Assembly (NCBI GenBank): GCA_040398525.1
Contig: JBBATY010000001.1
Coordinates: 1-64,000, forward strand
Length of the DNA: 64,000 nucleotides
Source of the DNA: VFMC01 sp040398525
GTDB taxonomy: Bacteria; Actinomycetota; Acidimicrobiia; Acidimicrobiales; Ilumatobacteraceae
Direction of reading: 5' to 3'
Made by a program: the position numbers and the translations under genes. Under the pieces are notes generated by a model. The model was not told where the DNA came from. It saw only the letters and a program-made list of their open reading frames with translations, and searched no databases. Below, piece by piece: positions 24,740-33,134 of the stretch (positions are counted from its first letter, which is position 1; the number at the start of each line of letters is the position of its first letter).

Positions 24740-24970
24740 TCAGGAACGCTGATCGGCAGGTCGCAGATCGACCCGGAGGACGAGGATCCCGTCCTCGAGC
24801 GAGGCCGTCGCGTCGCCGATGATCGCGAAGTCCATGAAGTCGCGATTGGCCTGTTCGATGAAGGCACGCCGCTCATCACCGGCGACGGGTGGAAGCGGGC
24901 GCTTGCGCACCGCCGCAGCCCGTTCCCGGTACCTGGCGAGCATGGCGTCGATGTCGAGTGGTTCAGCCAT
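24740..24970 (-). CDS. Small conserved-looking hypothetical protein
   Basis: A 76-residue protein, MAEPLDIDAMLARYRERAAA to DLRPADQRS. It is hydrophilic, with a basic helical first half and a short beta-like tail (DGILVLRVDL). I do not recognise it. No signal peptide or membrane segment is present. The coding pattern is consistent with a real gene, and it lies on the same strand as, and 34 bases beyond, the membrane protein gene ending at 25005. Confidence 0.55.
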   Translation of the reverse strand: MAEPLDIDAMLARYRERAAAVRKRPLPPVAGDERRAFIEQANRDFMDFAIIGDATASLEDGILVLRVDLRPADQRS

Positions 24971-25004
24971 GGCAGCACCGTAGTGCTCGCGCTCCGCCGG
25001 AGGC

Positions 25005-25631
25005 TCACCGATCGGCAGGCTCGACCGGATCGGCGGCGCCGTCACCCTGTGCAGGACCCACCGGCTGGTCGACGACGAGCGCCTCCGGCTCGGCTCCGAC
25101 ATCGGGCTCGACGTCCTCGAGGTCCTCGAGTTCGGCCACGACCTCGGCCGCCGGCACGGGGTCCTTCTCGTCCTCACGGTCCTCGAACTCGTCGACCTGG
25201 TGATCCTCGGGCTCGTCGTCGGCGAGCAGGTCGTCGATCGCCGGCAGCGGAGCCGAGGCGGCCTCGCGGAGGTCGACCACGGCCGAGGAGACACCGGCCG
25301 CAACGGCTGTCCCGGCACGTGCGGGCTCACCCTGTCGGGGCACCTCGTCGCCCGGCCGTGCGGCGGCCAGCATGCGCCGACGTTCGGCATCGTCGGCCGA
25401 CGTCCACCGCTTCCGGCTCATCACCTCGAGCGGGCCGAGCGCCGGGTCGTCGGGGCGTGTGGCATGCCACCACCACGCCGTGGCGATCGTCATCACCACA
25501 CCCAGCAGCACCAGCCCGCCAGCGGCGAGGTAGATCCGACGGTCAGCCGCACTGTCCGACAGGTCGGCAGCGATCGCTGCGACGAGCACCTGGGGGTGTG
25601 AGGCCACTGGCATCGGGGCAGTTTCGCGCAC
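25005..25631 (-). CDS. Single-pass membrane protein with acidic tail
   Basis: A 208-residue protein with one clear transmembrane segment near residues 33-55 (YLAAGGLVLLGVVMTIATAW). A region rich in Arg and Lys and a strongly acidic C-terminal tail (many Glu and Asp from about residue 125) follow. The GTG at 25631 is chosen because GGAGGTGG stands just upstream. An ATG six codons later is possible. I recognise no domain, and its function is unknown. Confidence 0.6.
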   Translation of the reverse strand: MRETAPMPVASHPQVLVAAIAADLSDSAADRRIYLAAGGLVLLGVVMTIATAWWWHATRPDDPALGPLEVMSRKRWTSADDAERRRMLAAARPGDEVPRQGEPARAGTAVAAGVSSAVVDLREAASAPLPAIDDLLADDEPEDHQVDEFEDREDEKDPVPAAEVVAELEDLEDVEPDVGAEPEALVVDQPVGPAQGDGAADPVEPADR

Positions 25632-25713
25632 GCGCCCACCTCCACACCGATCAATCGGTCGATGAGCCACCCTGCGCGATGCACGAGGCCGGTCCATCGG
25701 GCATCCTTGGGGC

Positions 25714-26115
25714 GTGGAGTTCGTCTGGCTGTTCCTCTCGATCGCTATCTGTGCGGGGCTGGCCTGGGTGGCGCTGAGGATCGAGCCTCACTGGGTATCG
25801 AAAGACGGCCGCCGGATGCTCTGCATGGGCCAGCAACTCGACGTCAACGGCACACCACAGAGCAGGTGGCGCGAAACCCGCGTGATCATCCCCGAGTCCG
25901 GTCAGCTGCAGGTCGACCAGAAGCGCTTGATGCGTCGCTCGACCAGCTTTTGGAACCTCGAGCAACAGGCCCCTGCTCCGTCGAAGCGGTCCCGCAAGGC
26001 GGTGTTCCTCCTCCGCGGGCACGACGCCAACGGCTCGGCAGCATTGCTCACCCTCAAACTGCCTGCGAACAGCCGCGCTGTGCCGGTGCTCGAGGAACGG
26101 CTCGCCAACCGCTGA
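25714..26115 (+). CDS. Hypothetical membrane-anchored protein
   Basis: A 133-residue protein with one N-terminal hydrophobic helix (FVWLFLSIAICAGLAWVAL) followed by a soluble domain that looks beta-rich (ETRVIIPESGQLQVDQK, AVFLLRGHDANGSAALLTLK). The GTG start lies seven bases after CATCCT, a possible leaderless -10. I recognise no family. It is convergent with metX, 19 bases apart. Confidence 0.6.
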   Translation: MEFVWLFLSIAICAGLAWVALRIEPHWVSKDGRRMLCMGQQLDVNGTPQSRWRETRVIIPESGQLQVDQKRLMRRSTSFWNLEQQAPAPSKRSRKAVFLLRGHDANGSAALLTLKLPANSRAVPVLEERLANR

Positions 26116-26134
26116 CGGCCTCGGCGCGGCGAGA

Positions 26135-27301
26135 TCAGCCGGCCACCCGATCGAGGAACTGCCCGATCGGCGGACCGATCTGGTCGAGCTCGATGAGGAA
26201 TGCATCGTGGCCGTGGGGTGAGTCGAGCTCGAGGTACTCCGCCGACGAGCTCGACACGAGCAGGTCGCGAATCTGACGCTGTTGATAGGAGGGGTACAGG
26301 ATGTCGCTCCAGATGCCGACGACCAGCGCCGGCACACGCACCCGCGCCATGGCGGCTTCCAGGCCACCCCGACCGCGACCAACGTCGTGGAGGTCCATCG
26401 CCTTGCCGATGATCAGGTAGCTGTTCGCGTCGAACCTGCGGACCAGCTTCTCCCCGTGGTAGTCGAGATAGCGCTCGACCTCGAAGCGCTGCCACAGGTC
26501 GACGCTGCTCGAGAGCTCGTCGCCGTCGGCCAACTCGCGCCCGAACTTCGCCGTGAAGACGTTGTCGCTACGGAAGGTCACCTGCGCGACCATCCGCGCC
26601 ACGGCCAGACCGTTGGCGGGGCCCTCGCCCGGCGGCGCGTCGTAGTAGTCGCCACCCCGCCAGTTCGGGTCGAGCCGCACCGCCCGCCGACCGATGGCCC
26701 CCCAGGCGATCTGCTGTGCCGACGCCTGGGCGCACGACGCGATGGGCACGATCGACCGCACCCTCTGGGGGAAGGTGATGGCCCATTCGAGCACCTGCAT
26801 CCCACCCATCGACCCGCCGACCACGGCGTGCCAGACGTCGATGCCGAGGTGGTTTGCCAGGCGGGCCTGGGCACGGACCATGTCGCGGATCGTCACGACC
26901 GGGAACCGGCTGCCGTAAGGACGCCCGTCGTCGGGGTGCGGCGAGGCGGGTCCGGTCGACCCCTGGCAGCCGCCGAGGACGTTGGCACACACGACGAACC
27001 AGCGATCGGTGTCGATCGGCCGCCCCGGTCCGATGACGCCCTCCCACCATCCCGGCGTCGGGTGGCCGTGACCGGAATCGCCTAGTGCATGGCTGTCGCC
27101 GGTCCATGCATGGCACACGAGCACCGCGTTGGACGCCGACTCGTCGAGACGACCCCAGGTCTCGTAGGCGACCGTGACGTCGCGCAGGGTGACGCCACCG
27201 TCGAGCGCGAACGGGCGCTCGGTCGGGAACGTGAAGAACCGACGCTGGCCCGGATGGTCCCCGGGGCGCCACGCACCGGTGACGGGTAGCACCTCCCCCA
27301 C
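26135..27301 (-). CDS. metX: Homoserine O-acetyltransferase
   Basis: A 388-residue MetX-type alpha/beta-hydrolase. It has the VCHAWTGDSHA oxyanion region, the nucleophile elbow GGSMGGMQVLEW, the catalytic Asp in GIWSDILYPS and the catalytic His in SPHGHDAFL. It acylates L-homoserine for methionine synthesis. Acetyl versus succinyl use cannot be settled by eye. GTG 27301 is preceded by AAGGAGAGG, which sets the start. A SAM-clan riboswitch in the 5' leader gives feedback control. No metY or metB follows. Confidence 0.9.
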   Translation of the reverse strand: MGEVLPVTGAWRPGDHPGQRRFFTFPTERPFALDGGVTLRDVTVAYETWGRLDESASNAVLVCHAWTGDSHALGDSGHGHPTPGWWEGVIGPGRPIDTDRWFVVCANVLGGCQGSTGPASPHPDDGRPYGSRFPVVTIRDMVRAQARLANHLGIDVWHAVVGGSMGGMQVLEWAITFPQRVRSIVPIASCAQASAQQIAWGAIGRRAVRLDPNWRGGDYYDAPPGEGPANGLAVARMVAQVTFRSDNVFTAKFGRELADGDELSSSVDLWQRFEVERYLDYHGEKLVRRFDANSYLIIGKAMDLHDVGRGRGGLEAAMARVRVPALVVGIWSDILYPSYQQRQIRDLLVSSSSAEYLELDSPHGHDAFLIELDQIGPPIGQFLDRVAG

Positions 27302-27394
27302 AGCCTCTCCTTCCGCGCTCGCCTGGTCCGTTCCACCTGTGCAGCACGAGACGCCTTGGTTGTCGATCGCTCGACCACATCCCGCCCACTCACA

Positions 27395-27464
27395 GAGTGC
27401 ACGGCTGGCACCTTGGGGCGTGGCCCAGGTTGCCGGGCCCGAAGGCCGCTCGTAATGCGCCTCC
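27395..27464 (-). promoter_or_regulatory. SAM-I/SAM-IV clan riboswitch
   Basis: The minus-strand leader of metX carries the SAM core. A short GGCC-TTCG-GGCC hairpin is followed directly by CGGCAACC, then a TGGG/CCCA hairpin, then AAGGTGCCA. These are the conserved joining segments of SAM-I and SAM-IV aptamers. Flanking GAG..GCAT and GTGC..CTC can close P1. About 95 bases remain between the aptamer and the start codon for an expression platform. Position upstream of metX fits. The subclass is uncertain, and the boundaries are approximate. Confidence 0.82.
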
Positions 27465-27466
27465 GA

Positions 27467-27472
27467 TGCTAG
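27467..27472 (-). promoter_or_regulatory. Possible metX -10 element
   Basis: On the minus strand TAGCAT, preceded by TGC, lies just before the aptamer and after the stop of the upstream gene. It would start transcription at about 27460-27464, the first base of P1. No clear -35 is visible. Confidence 0.4.
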
Positions 27473-27480
27473 CAGCGCCG

Positions 27481-28341
27481 TCAGCGGTACTGCTGCTCGA
27501 TCTCGAACATCTCCGGAAGGCCGACGATGCGACCGAACTCCTCGAACTCGACCAGCCGATCGAGGTGGCCACGCAGGCTGCCTTCGGCGAGGAGGAGCTG
27601 CAGTGACGACTGCATGGCGCGCACGGCGGTGAACAGCAGCGACAGCGGCGACACGATGAGCAGGAAGCCGAGATCGGCGAGCTCGCGCGGGGTGAGCAGC
27701 GGTGTGCGCCCGGTCTCGACCATGTTCGCCACCAGCGTCACCCCGGGCAGCGCTGCGGCGATGGCCTCGAGCTCGGCGATCGACTCGGGCGCCTCCACGA
27801 ACACGGCGTCGACCCCGAGGTCGCGCGCCATGCGGCCACGCTCGATCGCCTCGTCGAGCCCGATGGCGGCGCGAGCATCCGTCCGCGCCGTCACGTGCAG
27901 GTCGGTGCGATGGTCGCAGGCCGCCCGCAACTTCATCAGCCAGTCCTGTCGCTCGATCACCTGCTTGCCGGCCATGTGCCCGCACCGCTTCGGCCACACC
28001 TGGTCCTCGAGGAACAGCCCTGCGGCGCCGGCCTGCTCCCACAACTCCACCGTGCGACGGGTGTTGACCGGGTTGCCGTACCCGGTGTCGGCGTCGACGA
28101 CGACCGACACCTCCGGAGCTGCGGCACAGACCCGACGCGCCACCTCGGCCATCTCGGTCTGGGTGAGCAGCCCGAAGTCGGGCACGCCGAGCAGTGTGCC
28201 GCTGACGCAATAGCCGGAGAGGAACACCGTCGACATACCGGCCGCATCGGCCAGCCTGGCGCTGAGCGCGTCCCACACGCCGGGCATCAACACGCTCTCG
28301 CCTGCCTCCAGGCGCGCCCGCAGCCGCTCGGCAGCGCTCAC
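27481..28341 (-). CDS. Isocitrate lyase/PEP mutase-family protein
   Basis: A 286-residue TIM-barrel protein of the PEP mutase/isocitrate lyase superfamily. The metal-binding Asp cluster is in VVVDADTGYGNP, and the lid segment is EDQVWPKRCGHMAGK, with the KRCGH form of lyase-type members such as methylisocitrate lyase and oxaloacetate hydrolase. C-C bond cleavage of a 2-oxo or hydroxy diacid is likely, but the exact substrate is not evident. The GTG start overlaps the acyl-CoA synthetase stop by four bases, so the two are coupled. Confidence 0.82.
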   Translation of the reverse strand: MSAAERLRARLEAGESVLMPGVWDALSARLADAAGMSTVFLSGYCVSGTLLGVPDFGLLTQTEMAEVARRVCAAAPEVSVVVDADTGYGNPVNTRRTVELWEQAGAAGLFLEDQVWPKRCGHMAGKQVIERQDWLMKLRAACDHRTDLHVTARTDARAAIGLDEAIERGRMARDLGVDAVFVEAPESIAELEAIAAALPGVTLVANMVETGRTPLLTPRELADLGFLLIVSPLSLLFTAVRAMQSSLQLLLAEGSLRGHLDRLVEFEEFGRIVGLPEMFEIEQQYR

Positions 28342-29990
28342 CCTTGGGTCCCGGCCGACTCGGCGCCGATCCGGTCGATCGCCAGGCCCTTGAGGCGCTT
28401 GTAGTCGACCTTGCCGTTGGGGGCCCGGCCGATGGTGTCGACGACCACCAGTTGGCGCGGCGCCTTGTACGCGGCGAGGTGCTGGCGGACGTGCTCGGAC
28501 AGCGCGTCGAGGGTCGGCTCGTCAGCTCCGGGCTCGGCTTCCACGACCGCACAGATCGTCTCGCCGAACCGCGGGTCGGGCAGCCCGACCGCCACTGCGT
28601 CGCGAACTCCCGGGTGGGTCTTGAGTGCCTCTTCGACCTCCTCGGGGAACACCTTCTCGCCGCCGGTGTTGATGCACACCGAGCCGCGTCCGAGCAGCTT
28701 CAGGGTGCCGTCGGCGTTCACCTCGGCCCAGTCGCCAGGAACGCTCCAACGGCGCCCCTCGAAGGTCCGGAAGGTCGCCTCCGTCTTGGCCTGGTCCTTG
28801 TAGTAGCCGAGCGGGATGAACCCACCGACCGCAACGAGGCCCTGCTCGCCGGAGCCGGCCTGCACCCGCTCGCCCTCCGGGGTGAACACGGCGCAGTTCG
28901 CCCCGAGTGCGAACTTCGCGGTCTCCTCGGCGGCCCCTGCAGCCGACACCGAACCACCCATGCCAACGGCCTCCGACGAGCCGAACGAGTCGAACAGCAT
29001 CACCTGGGGGATGTGCCGCAGCAGGCCGGCCTTGTTCTCGCGGCTCCACATCACACCGGACGAGACCACGAGCATCAGGCTGGTCGTGTCGTAGCGTCCG
29101 GGTTCGGCGTCGAGCAGATCGAGCATCGGGCCGGCGAATGCCTGACCGACGATGATCAGGTTGGTAACCCGGCGCTGCTCGATGGTCGAGAAGAGCTCGT
29201 CGACGCTGAACTTGCGGTTGGCAAGCGAGACGATCGTGCCCCCCGAGGCCATGGCATTGATCGCCGAGAACTGGCCCGTACCGTGCATCAGCGGGCAGGC
29301 CACGAGCATCACCGCTCCGGGCACCTCCGGGCCGACCCGCGCGAGCAGGTCGTCGAGGTCGGCCGCACCGGGCACCCCGAGCACGGCGTTACCACCGGCG
29401 CCGAGCACGTTGTAGAGGTCGTCCTCACGCCACATCACACCCTTGGGCATCCCGGTGGTGCCGCCGGTGTAGAGCAGCAGGAGGTCGTCACCGCTGCGCG
29501 ACCAGGGCACCGAGGGGCGGTCCGCGCCCGCAGCGACGACGCCCTCGTACGGGGTCGCCCACTCGGGCTCGTTGCCCGACTCGTCGGCCACCACGTACCA
29601 GCGGCGCACCTTCGACAGCCGGCTGCGCACCTGGTCGACCAGTTCGGTGAACACTGCGTGGAACACCACCGCCTCGGCGTCGGCGTTGTCGAACAGATAG
29701 ACGATCTCGTCCGGGCCGTAGCGGTAGTTGGTGTTCACCGGCGCCATCGACACCTTGAACGCAGCCGTCATGGTCTCCATGTACTCGGGCGAGTTGTAGA
29801 GGTAGCAGGCCACCTTGGCGCCTTGGCCCATGCCGACCGAGACGAAGTCGGCCGCGAGCGCGTTGGCCCGACGGTCGAACTCGGCCCACGTGATCACCCG
29901 GTCGCCCTGGATCTGGCAGGGCCGGTCCGGCACCCGGCGAGCCACCCCTTCGTAGATGTCGGCAAGGTTCCAGTCGGTCGTCGACGTCAT
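28338..29990 (-). CDS. AMP-forming acyl-CoA synthetase
   Basis: A 550-residue ANL-superfamily ligase. The P-loop motif is LLYTGGTTGMPKGV, the A5 region reads DSFGSSEAVG, the hinge is near GRGSVCINTGGEKVFPEEVE, and the catalytic Lys is in APNGKVDYKRLK. It should activate a fatty or other organic acid as its CoA thioester. It resembles actinobacterial FadD-like proteins whose substrates are often steroid side chains or medium-chain acids. Specificity is not readable. It is first of a two-gene operon. Confidence 0.87.
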   Translation of the reverse strand: MTSTTDWNLADIYEGVARRVPDRPCQIQGDRVITWAEFDRRANALAADFVSVGMGQGAKVACYLYNSPEYMETMTAAFKVSMAPVNTNYRYGPDEIVYLFDNADAEAVVFHAVFTELVDQVRSRLSKVRRWYVVADESGNEPEWATPYEGVVAAGADRPSVPWSRSGDDLLLLYTGGTTGMPKGVMWREDDLYNVLGAGGNAVLGVPGAADLDDLLARVGPEVPGAVMLVACPLMHGTGQFSAINAMASGGTIVSLANRKFSVDELFSTIEQRRVTNLIIVGQAFAGPMLDLLDAEPGRYDTTSLMLVVSSGVMWSRENKAGLLRHIPQVMLFDSFGSSEAVGMGGSVSAAGAAEETAKFALGANCAVFTPEGERVQAGSGEQGLVAVGGFIPLGYYKDQAKTEATFRTFEGRRWSVPGDWAEVNADGTLKLLGRGSVCINTGGEKVFPEEVEEALKTHPGVRDAVAVGLPDPRFGETICAVVEAEPGADEPTLDALSEHVRQHLAAYKAPRQLVVVDTIGRAPNGKVDYKRLKGLAIDRIGAESAGTQG

Positions 29991-30169
29991 CGCACACCCC
30001 CCACGGTCGCGCGCCGGTGTATCCGGCTGAGCCAGACGGTAGCCAACGCTGGTGCGGCCCGTCCGCACCAGCCGTTGCGTCGGGTCGCCATGCCTGATCG
30101 ACCAGCCAGGTTGACTGACTCACCGATCAGGTCGGCTGACCCATCAGGGAGTAGACGCCGCGCGCCCGA

Positions 30170-30190
30170 GCATGCATGCTGGATGCATGC
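30170..30190. repeat. Inverted repeat at SET-gene start
   Basis: GCATGCAT and ATGCATGC form perfect 8-bp arms around a 5-base spacer. The right arm covers the ATG at 30187. CATGCT (30175-30180) inside it could be a -10 for a leaderless transcript. It could be an operator. Confidence 0.45.
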
Positions 30191-30717
30191 CGCAGAGCTT
30201 CCTCACCCCGAAGGCGCACACGGTCGAGACCGACCGCCGCGGCCGAGCATCGGTCGTCGTGGAGCCGATCCGCGCCGGCGAGGTGGTCGCTGCCTTCGGA
30301 GGCGAGTGCATGCAGCGCACCACGTTCGACACGCTCGACGCCGACCGGATGCGCCGCTCGATCCAGATCGGCGACGATCTGTTCCTGGCAGGCGCCGCTC
30401 AGCCCGATCCGGCCGATTTCATCAACCACAGTTGCCAGCCCACCTGCGGGATGTCCGGCGACGTCACACTGGTCGCCCTGCGCGACCTCGCACCGGGCGA
30501 CGAGATCACCTACGACTACGCGATGAGCGACGGCAGCGACTACGACGAGTTCGAGTGCCACTGCGGCGCAGCGTCCTGCCGAGGCAAGGTCACCGGCAAC
30601 GACTGGATGCTGCCCGAGCTCCAATTGCGCTACCGCGGTCACTTCAGCGGCTATCTCGCCCGTCGCATCTCGAGCCTGGTGACCCTCGGCGCCGAACGTC
30701 GAGCGTTCGCCCTGTAG
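30187..30717 (+). CDS. SET-domain protein with post-SET zinc motif
   Basis: A 176-residue SET-domain protein, a probable S-adenosylmethionine-dependent lysine methyltransferase. The pseudoknot motif is FINHSCQPTC (Asn80-His81), followed by GDEITYDY (104-111) with the catalytic Tyr. A post-SET-like CHCGAASC (Cys124, 126, 131) together with Cys87 could bind zinc, as in eukaryotic SET enzymes. The protein is a bare SET domain without other modules. The target is unknown. An in-frame ATG at 30172 is the alternative start. The next gene encodes a saccharopine-dehydrogenase-like protein. Confidence 0.8.
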   Translation: MPQSFLTPKAHTVETDRRGRASVVVEPIRAGEVVAAFGGECMQRTTFDTLDADRMRRSIQIGDDLFLAGAAQPDPADFINHSCQPTCGMSGDVTLVALRDLAPGDEITYDYAMSDGSDYDEFECHCGAASCRGKVTGNDWMLPELQLRYRGHFSGYLARRISSLVTLGAERRAFAL

Positions 30718-30762
30718 CACCACCGTCCCGACGTTGGTCGCTGGGCGCGCCAGGCGGGCGGC

Positions 30763-30768
30763 TACGCT
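30763..30768 (+). promoter_or_regulatory. -10 element of leaderless promoter
   Basis: TACGCT ends seven bases before the ATG at 30775. No ribosome-binding site is present. Confidence 0.5.
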
Positions 30769-30774
30769 CGGCCC

Positions 30775-32016
30775 ATGCGAGTGCTGGTGGTCGGGGCCGG
30801 GGGGGTCGGGGCCGCGTTCACGTCGATCGCAGCACGCCGACCGATGTTCGAACAGATCGTCGTCGCCGACATCGACGGTCGGCGTGCCGCACGGGCGGCC
30901 GAGCTCGCCGAGCGGGGCGCACCCGGCTCGGACGGATCTCGCGTCGTCGCGACCCGCGTCGATGCCTCTGATCACCTCGACATCGTCGAGCTGGCAACCA
31001 CCGTGCGCGCCGATGTCATCGTCAACGCCTGCGATCCGCGTCTGAACCCGCCCATCTTCGACGCCGCCTTCGCTGCCGGCTGCCACTACCTCGACATGGC
31101 GATGCACATGTCGACCCCTCACCCGATCGACCCCTACCGCACCCCGGGCGTGATGCTCGGCGACGCCCAGTTCGCCGTCTCCGATGCCTGGACCGAGCGA
31201 GGCCAGCTGGCGCTGGTGGGGATGGGCGTCGAGCCGGGCTTCTCCGATGTCGCTGCCCGGTACGCCGCCGACCACCTCTTCAGCCGGATCGACGAGGTCG
31301 CCGTGCGCGACGGCAGCGACCTGGTCATCGACGGCGTGGCGTTCGCCCCGACCTTCTCGATCTGGACAACCATCGAGGAGTGCCTGAACCCACCGATCGT
31401 CTATGAACGCGACCGCGGGTGGTACACGACCGAGCCGTTCAGCGAACCGGAGGACTTCGAGTTCCCCGAGGGGATCGGAACCTTGCGCTGCGTCAACGTC
31501 GAGCACGAAGAGGTCATCCTCATCCCTCGGTGGCTCGACGTCGGCAAGGTCACGTTCAAGTACGGCCTCGGCGACGAGTTCCTCGACGTGCTCGCGACGT
31601 TGCGCAAGCTCGGTCTCGACGGCACCCGGCCTGTGATGGTCCGCGGTGTCGAGGTCTCGCCACGCGATGTCGTGGCGGCCGTGCTTCCGAACCCCGCCGA
31701 ACTGGGCGAGCGAATGCGGGGCCGCACGTGCGCCGGGTCGCTCGTGCGCGGGCTCGACCTCGACGGGCGCCCGCGTGAGACCTACCTCTACCACATCGTC
31801 GACAACGAGTGGACGATGCGCGAGTTCGGTCACCAAGCGGTGGTCTGGCAGACAGCTGTCCACCCCGTGGTCGCTGTCGAACTGCTCGCCGAGAAGGTCT
31901 GGACCGGGGCAGGCGTCTGCGGGCCGGAGGCCTTCTCGGCCGACCCGTTCCTCGACCTGCTGGTCGAGCACCGCGTACCCCATGCCGTCGAGGAGCGTCG
32001 ACCGGAGACCTCGTGA
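30775..32016 (+). CDS. Saccharopine dehydrogenase-like oxidoreductase
   Basis: A 413-residue protein with an N-terminal NAD(P) Rossmann motif (VLVVGAGGVGAAFTSIAARR) and the architecture of saccharopine or carboxynorspermidine dehydrogenases. It has a dimer/catalytic domain in the middle (GVEPGFSDVAARYAADHLF) and an NAD-domain return at the C-terminus. It could reductively condense or oxidatively cleave an amino acid-keto acid imine, in lysine or polyamine metabolism. It probably starts leaderless. The next small gene overlaps its stop codon by four bases. Confidence 0.8.
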   Translation: MRVLVVGAGGVGAAFTSIAARRPMFEQIVVADIDGRRAARAAELAERGAPGSDGSRVVATRVDASDHLDIVELATTVRADVIVNACDPRLNPPIFDAAFAAGCHYLDMAMHMSTPHPIDPYRTPGVMLGDAQFAVSDAWTERGQLALVGMGVEPGFSDVAARYAADHLFSRIDEVAVRDGSDLVIDGVAFAPTFSIWTTIEECLNPPIVYERDRGWYTTEPFSEPEDFEFPEGIGTLRCVNVEHEEVILIPRWLDVGKVTFKYGLGDEFLDVLATLRKLGLDGTRPVMVRGVEVSPRDVVAAVLPNPAELGERMRGRTCAGSLVRGLDLDGRPRETYLYHIVDNEWTMREFGHQAVVWQTAVHPVVAVELLAEKVWTGAGVCGPEAFSADPFLDLLVEHRVPHAVEERRPETS

Positions 32017-32261
32017 ACCGCCGGCGGCGGCTCACCAAACTCGATGTCGAGCTGATGCTCGCCACGTACGACGACGATCCGATCGAAGCCTTGTCGAGGG
32101 CACTCAGCCTCCTGGTCGGTCGCGAGGGGCTCGGTTTCGACCAACTGCTCGTCGAGGCGGGGCTGAGCGAGGCTCGCACCGCCATGTTGATGGCGCGCGA
32201 GCAGCGCGCGCTCGACGAGCTGCTCGCCGAGCTCAACGAGCGACGCACCCTCCCACCCTGA
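32013..32261 (+). CDS. Small helical hypothetical protein
   Basis: An 82-residue protein whose GTG overlaps the preceding stop (GTGA), so it is translationally coupled to the saccharopine-dehydrogenase-like gene. It is predicted helical and charged (LDVELMLATYDDDPIEALSR to LDELLAELNERR). There is no membrane segment or recognised domain. It might be a partner or assembly factor for its neighbour. Confidence 0.6.
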   Translation: MNRRRRLTKLDVELMLATYDDDPIEALSRALSLLVGREGLGFDQLLVEAGLSEARTAMLMAREQRALDELLAELNERRTLPP

Positions 32262-32300
32262 ACGGTCGTCGGCGAGCCGACCGCCCTATGCTGATCCGTC

Positions 32301-33122
32301 GTGGACCGGCGGACGCTGCTGACGCGACTCGGCCTCGGCGGGGCACTCGTCGCAGCTCCAGCCGCTGGCGCCGCTGTCGGCTACCGACTCGGCACCGACC
32401 AGCTGTCGGGCACCACCATGGCGAGTGTGCGCGCCGGCGAAGGGCGTGGCACGGCGACGATCTGGTGGAGTCGCACGACCGAGAGCCGCAGACTCGCGCT
32501 CACCTTCGACGACGGTCCGACGACCCGATTCACCCCGACCGTGCTCGACATCCTCGAGCGCTACTCGGTGCCCGCGACGTTCTTTCTGATCGGCGAATTG
32601 GTGCAGCGCGACCCTGAGCTCGTGCGTCGCACCATCGAGGCCGGCCATGAGGTGGCCAACCACACCTTCGACCACATCAGCGCCGCGCTGCAGGAACCCG
32701 ACGAGGTGCGACGCACCGTCGAGCGGGGGGCCGACGCAGTCGCGTCGGTGCTCGGCGATCGTCCACGCTGGTTCCGCCCCGTGCGCGGGCACATCACCGG
32801 CTCGCTGCTCACCGCAGTGAACGAGCTCGGCCACGATCTGGCGATGTGGTCCGTCGGCCGCGGTCCGGCCGAGTCGGTGGCCGACGACGACGTCGACGGC
32901 GTACGCGAGCACATGACCGCCTCCGTGCACCCCGGAGCGATCGTCATCCTCCACGACGGGATCGGACGATCGGCGTTCGAATGGAGCGGGCCGGACGAGC
33001 AACTCGTCACCCAGCGCGCCACCGAGATCGAAGCCCTTCCCGCTGTCGTCGAGCGGTACCTCGCCGAGGGCTACGAGTTCGTGACGGTCAGCGACCTGAT
33101 CGACCAGCCTGCGCCGGGCTGA
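32301..33122 (+). CDS. Secreted polysaccharide deacetylase
   Basis: A 273-residue NodB-homology protein (carbohydrate esterase family 4). The metal motif TFDDGP is near residue 72, with the second motif HEVANHTFDH and the late catalytic segment AIVILHDG. The N-terminus MDRRTLLTRLGLGGALVAAP is a signal peptide with two arginines and may be Tat-type. It probably de-N-acetylates cell-wall or capsule polysaccharide outside the membrane. The GTG lies nine bases after TATGCT. Confidence 0.85.
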   Translation: MDRRTLLTRLGLGGALVAAPAAGAAVGYRLGTDQLSGTTMASVRAGEGRGTATIWWSRTTESRRLALTFDDGPTTRFTPTVLDILERYSVPATFFLIGELVQRDPELVRRTIEAGHEVANHTFDHISAALQEPDEVRRTVERGADAVASVLGDRPRWFRPVRGHITGSLLTAVNELGHDLAMWSVGRGPAESVADDDVDGVREHMTASVHPGAIVILHDGIGRSAFEWSGPDEQLVTQRATEIEALPAVVERYLAEGYEFVTVSDLIDQPAPG

Positions 33123-33134
33123 CGCAGCCCAGCC

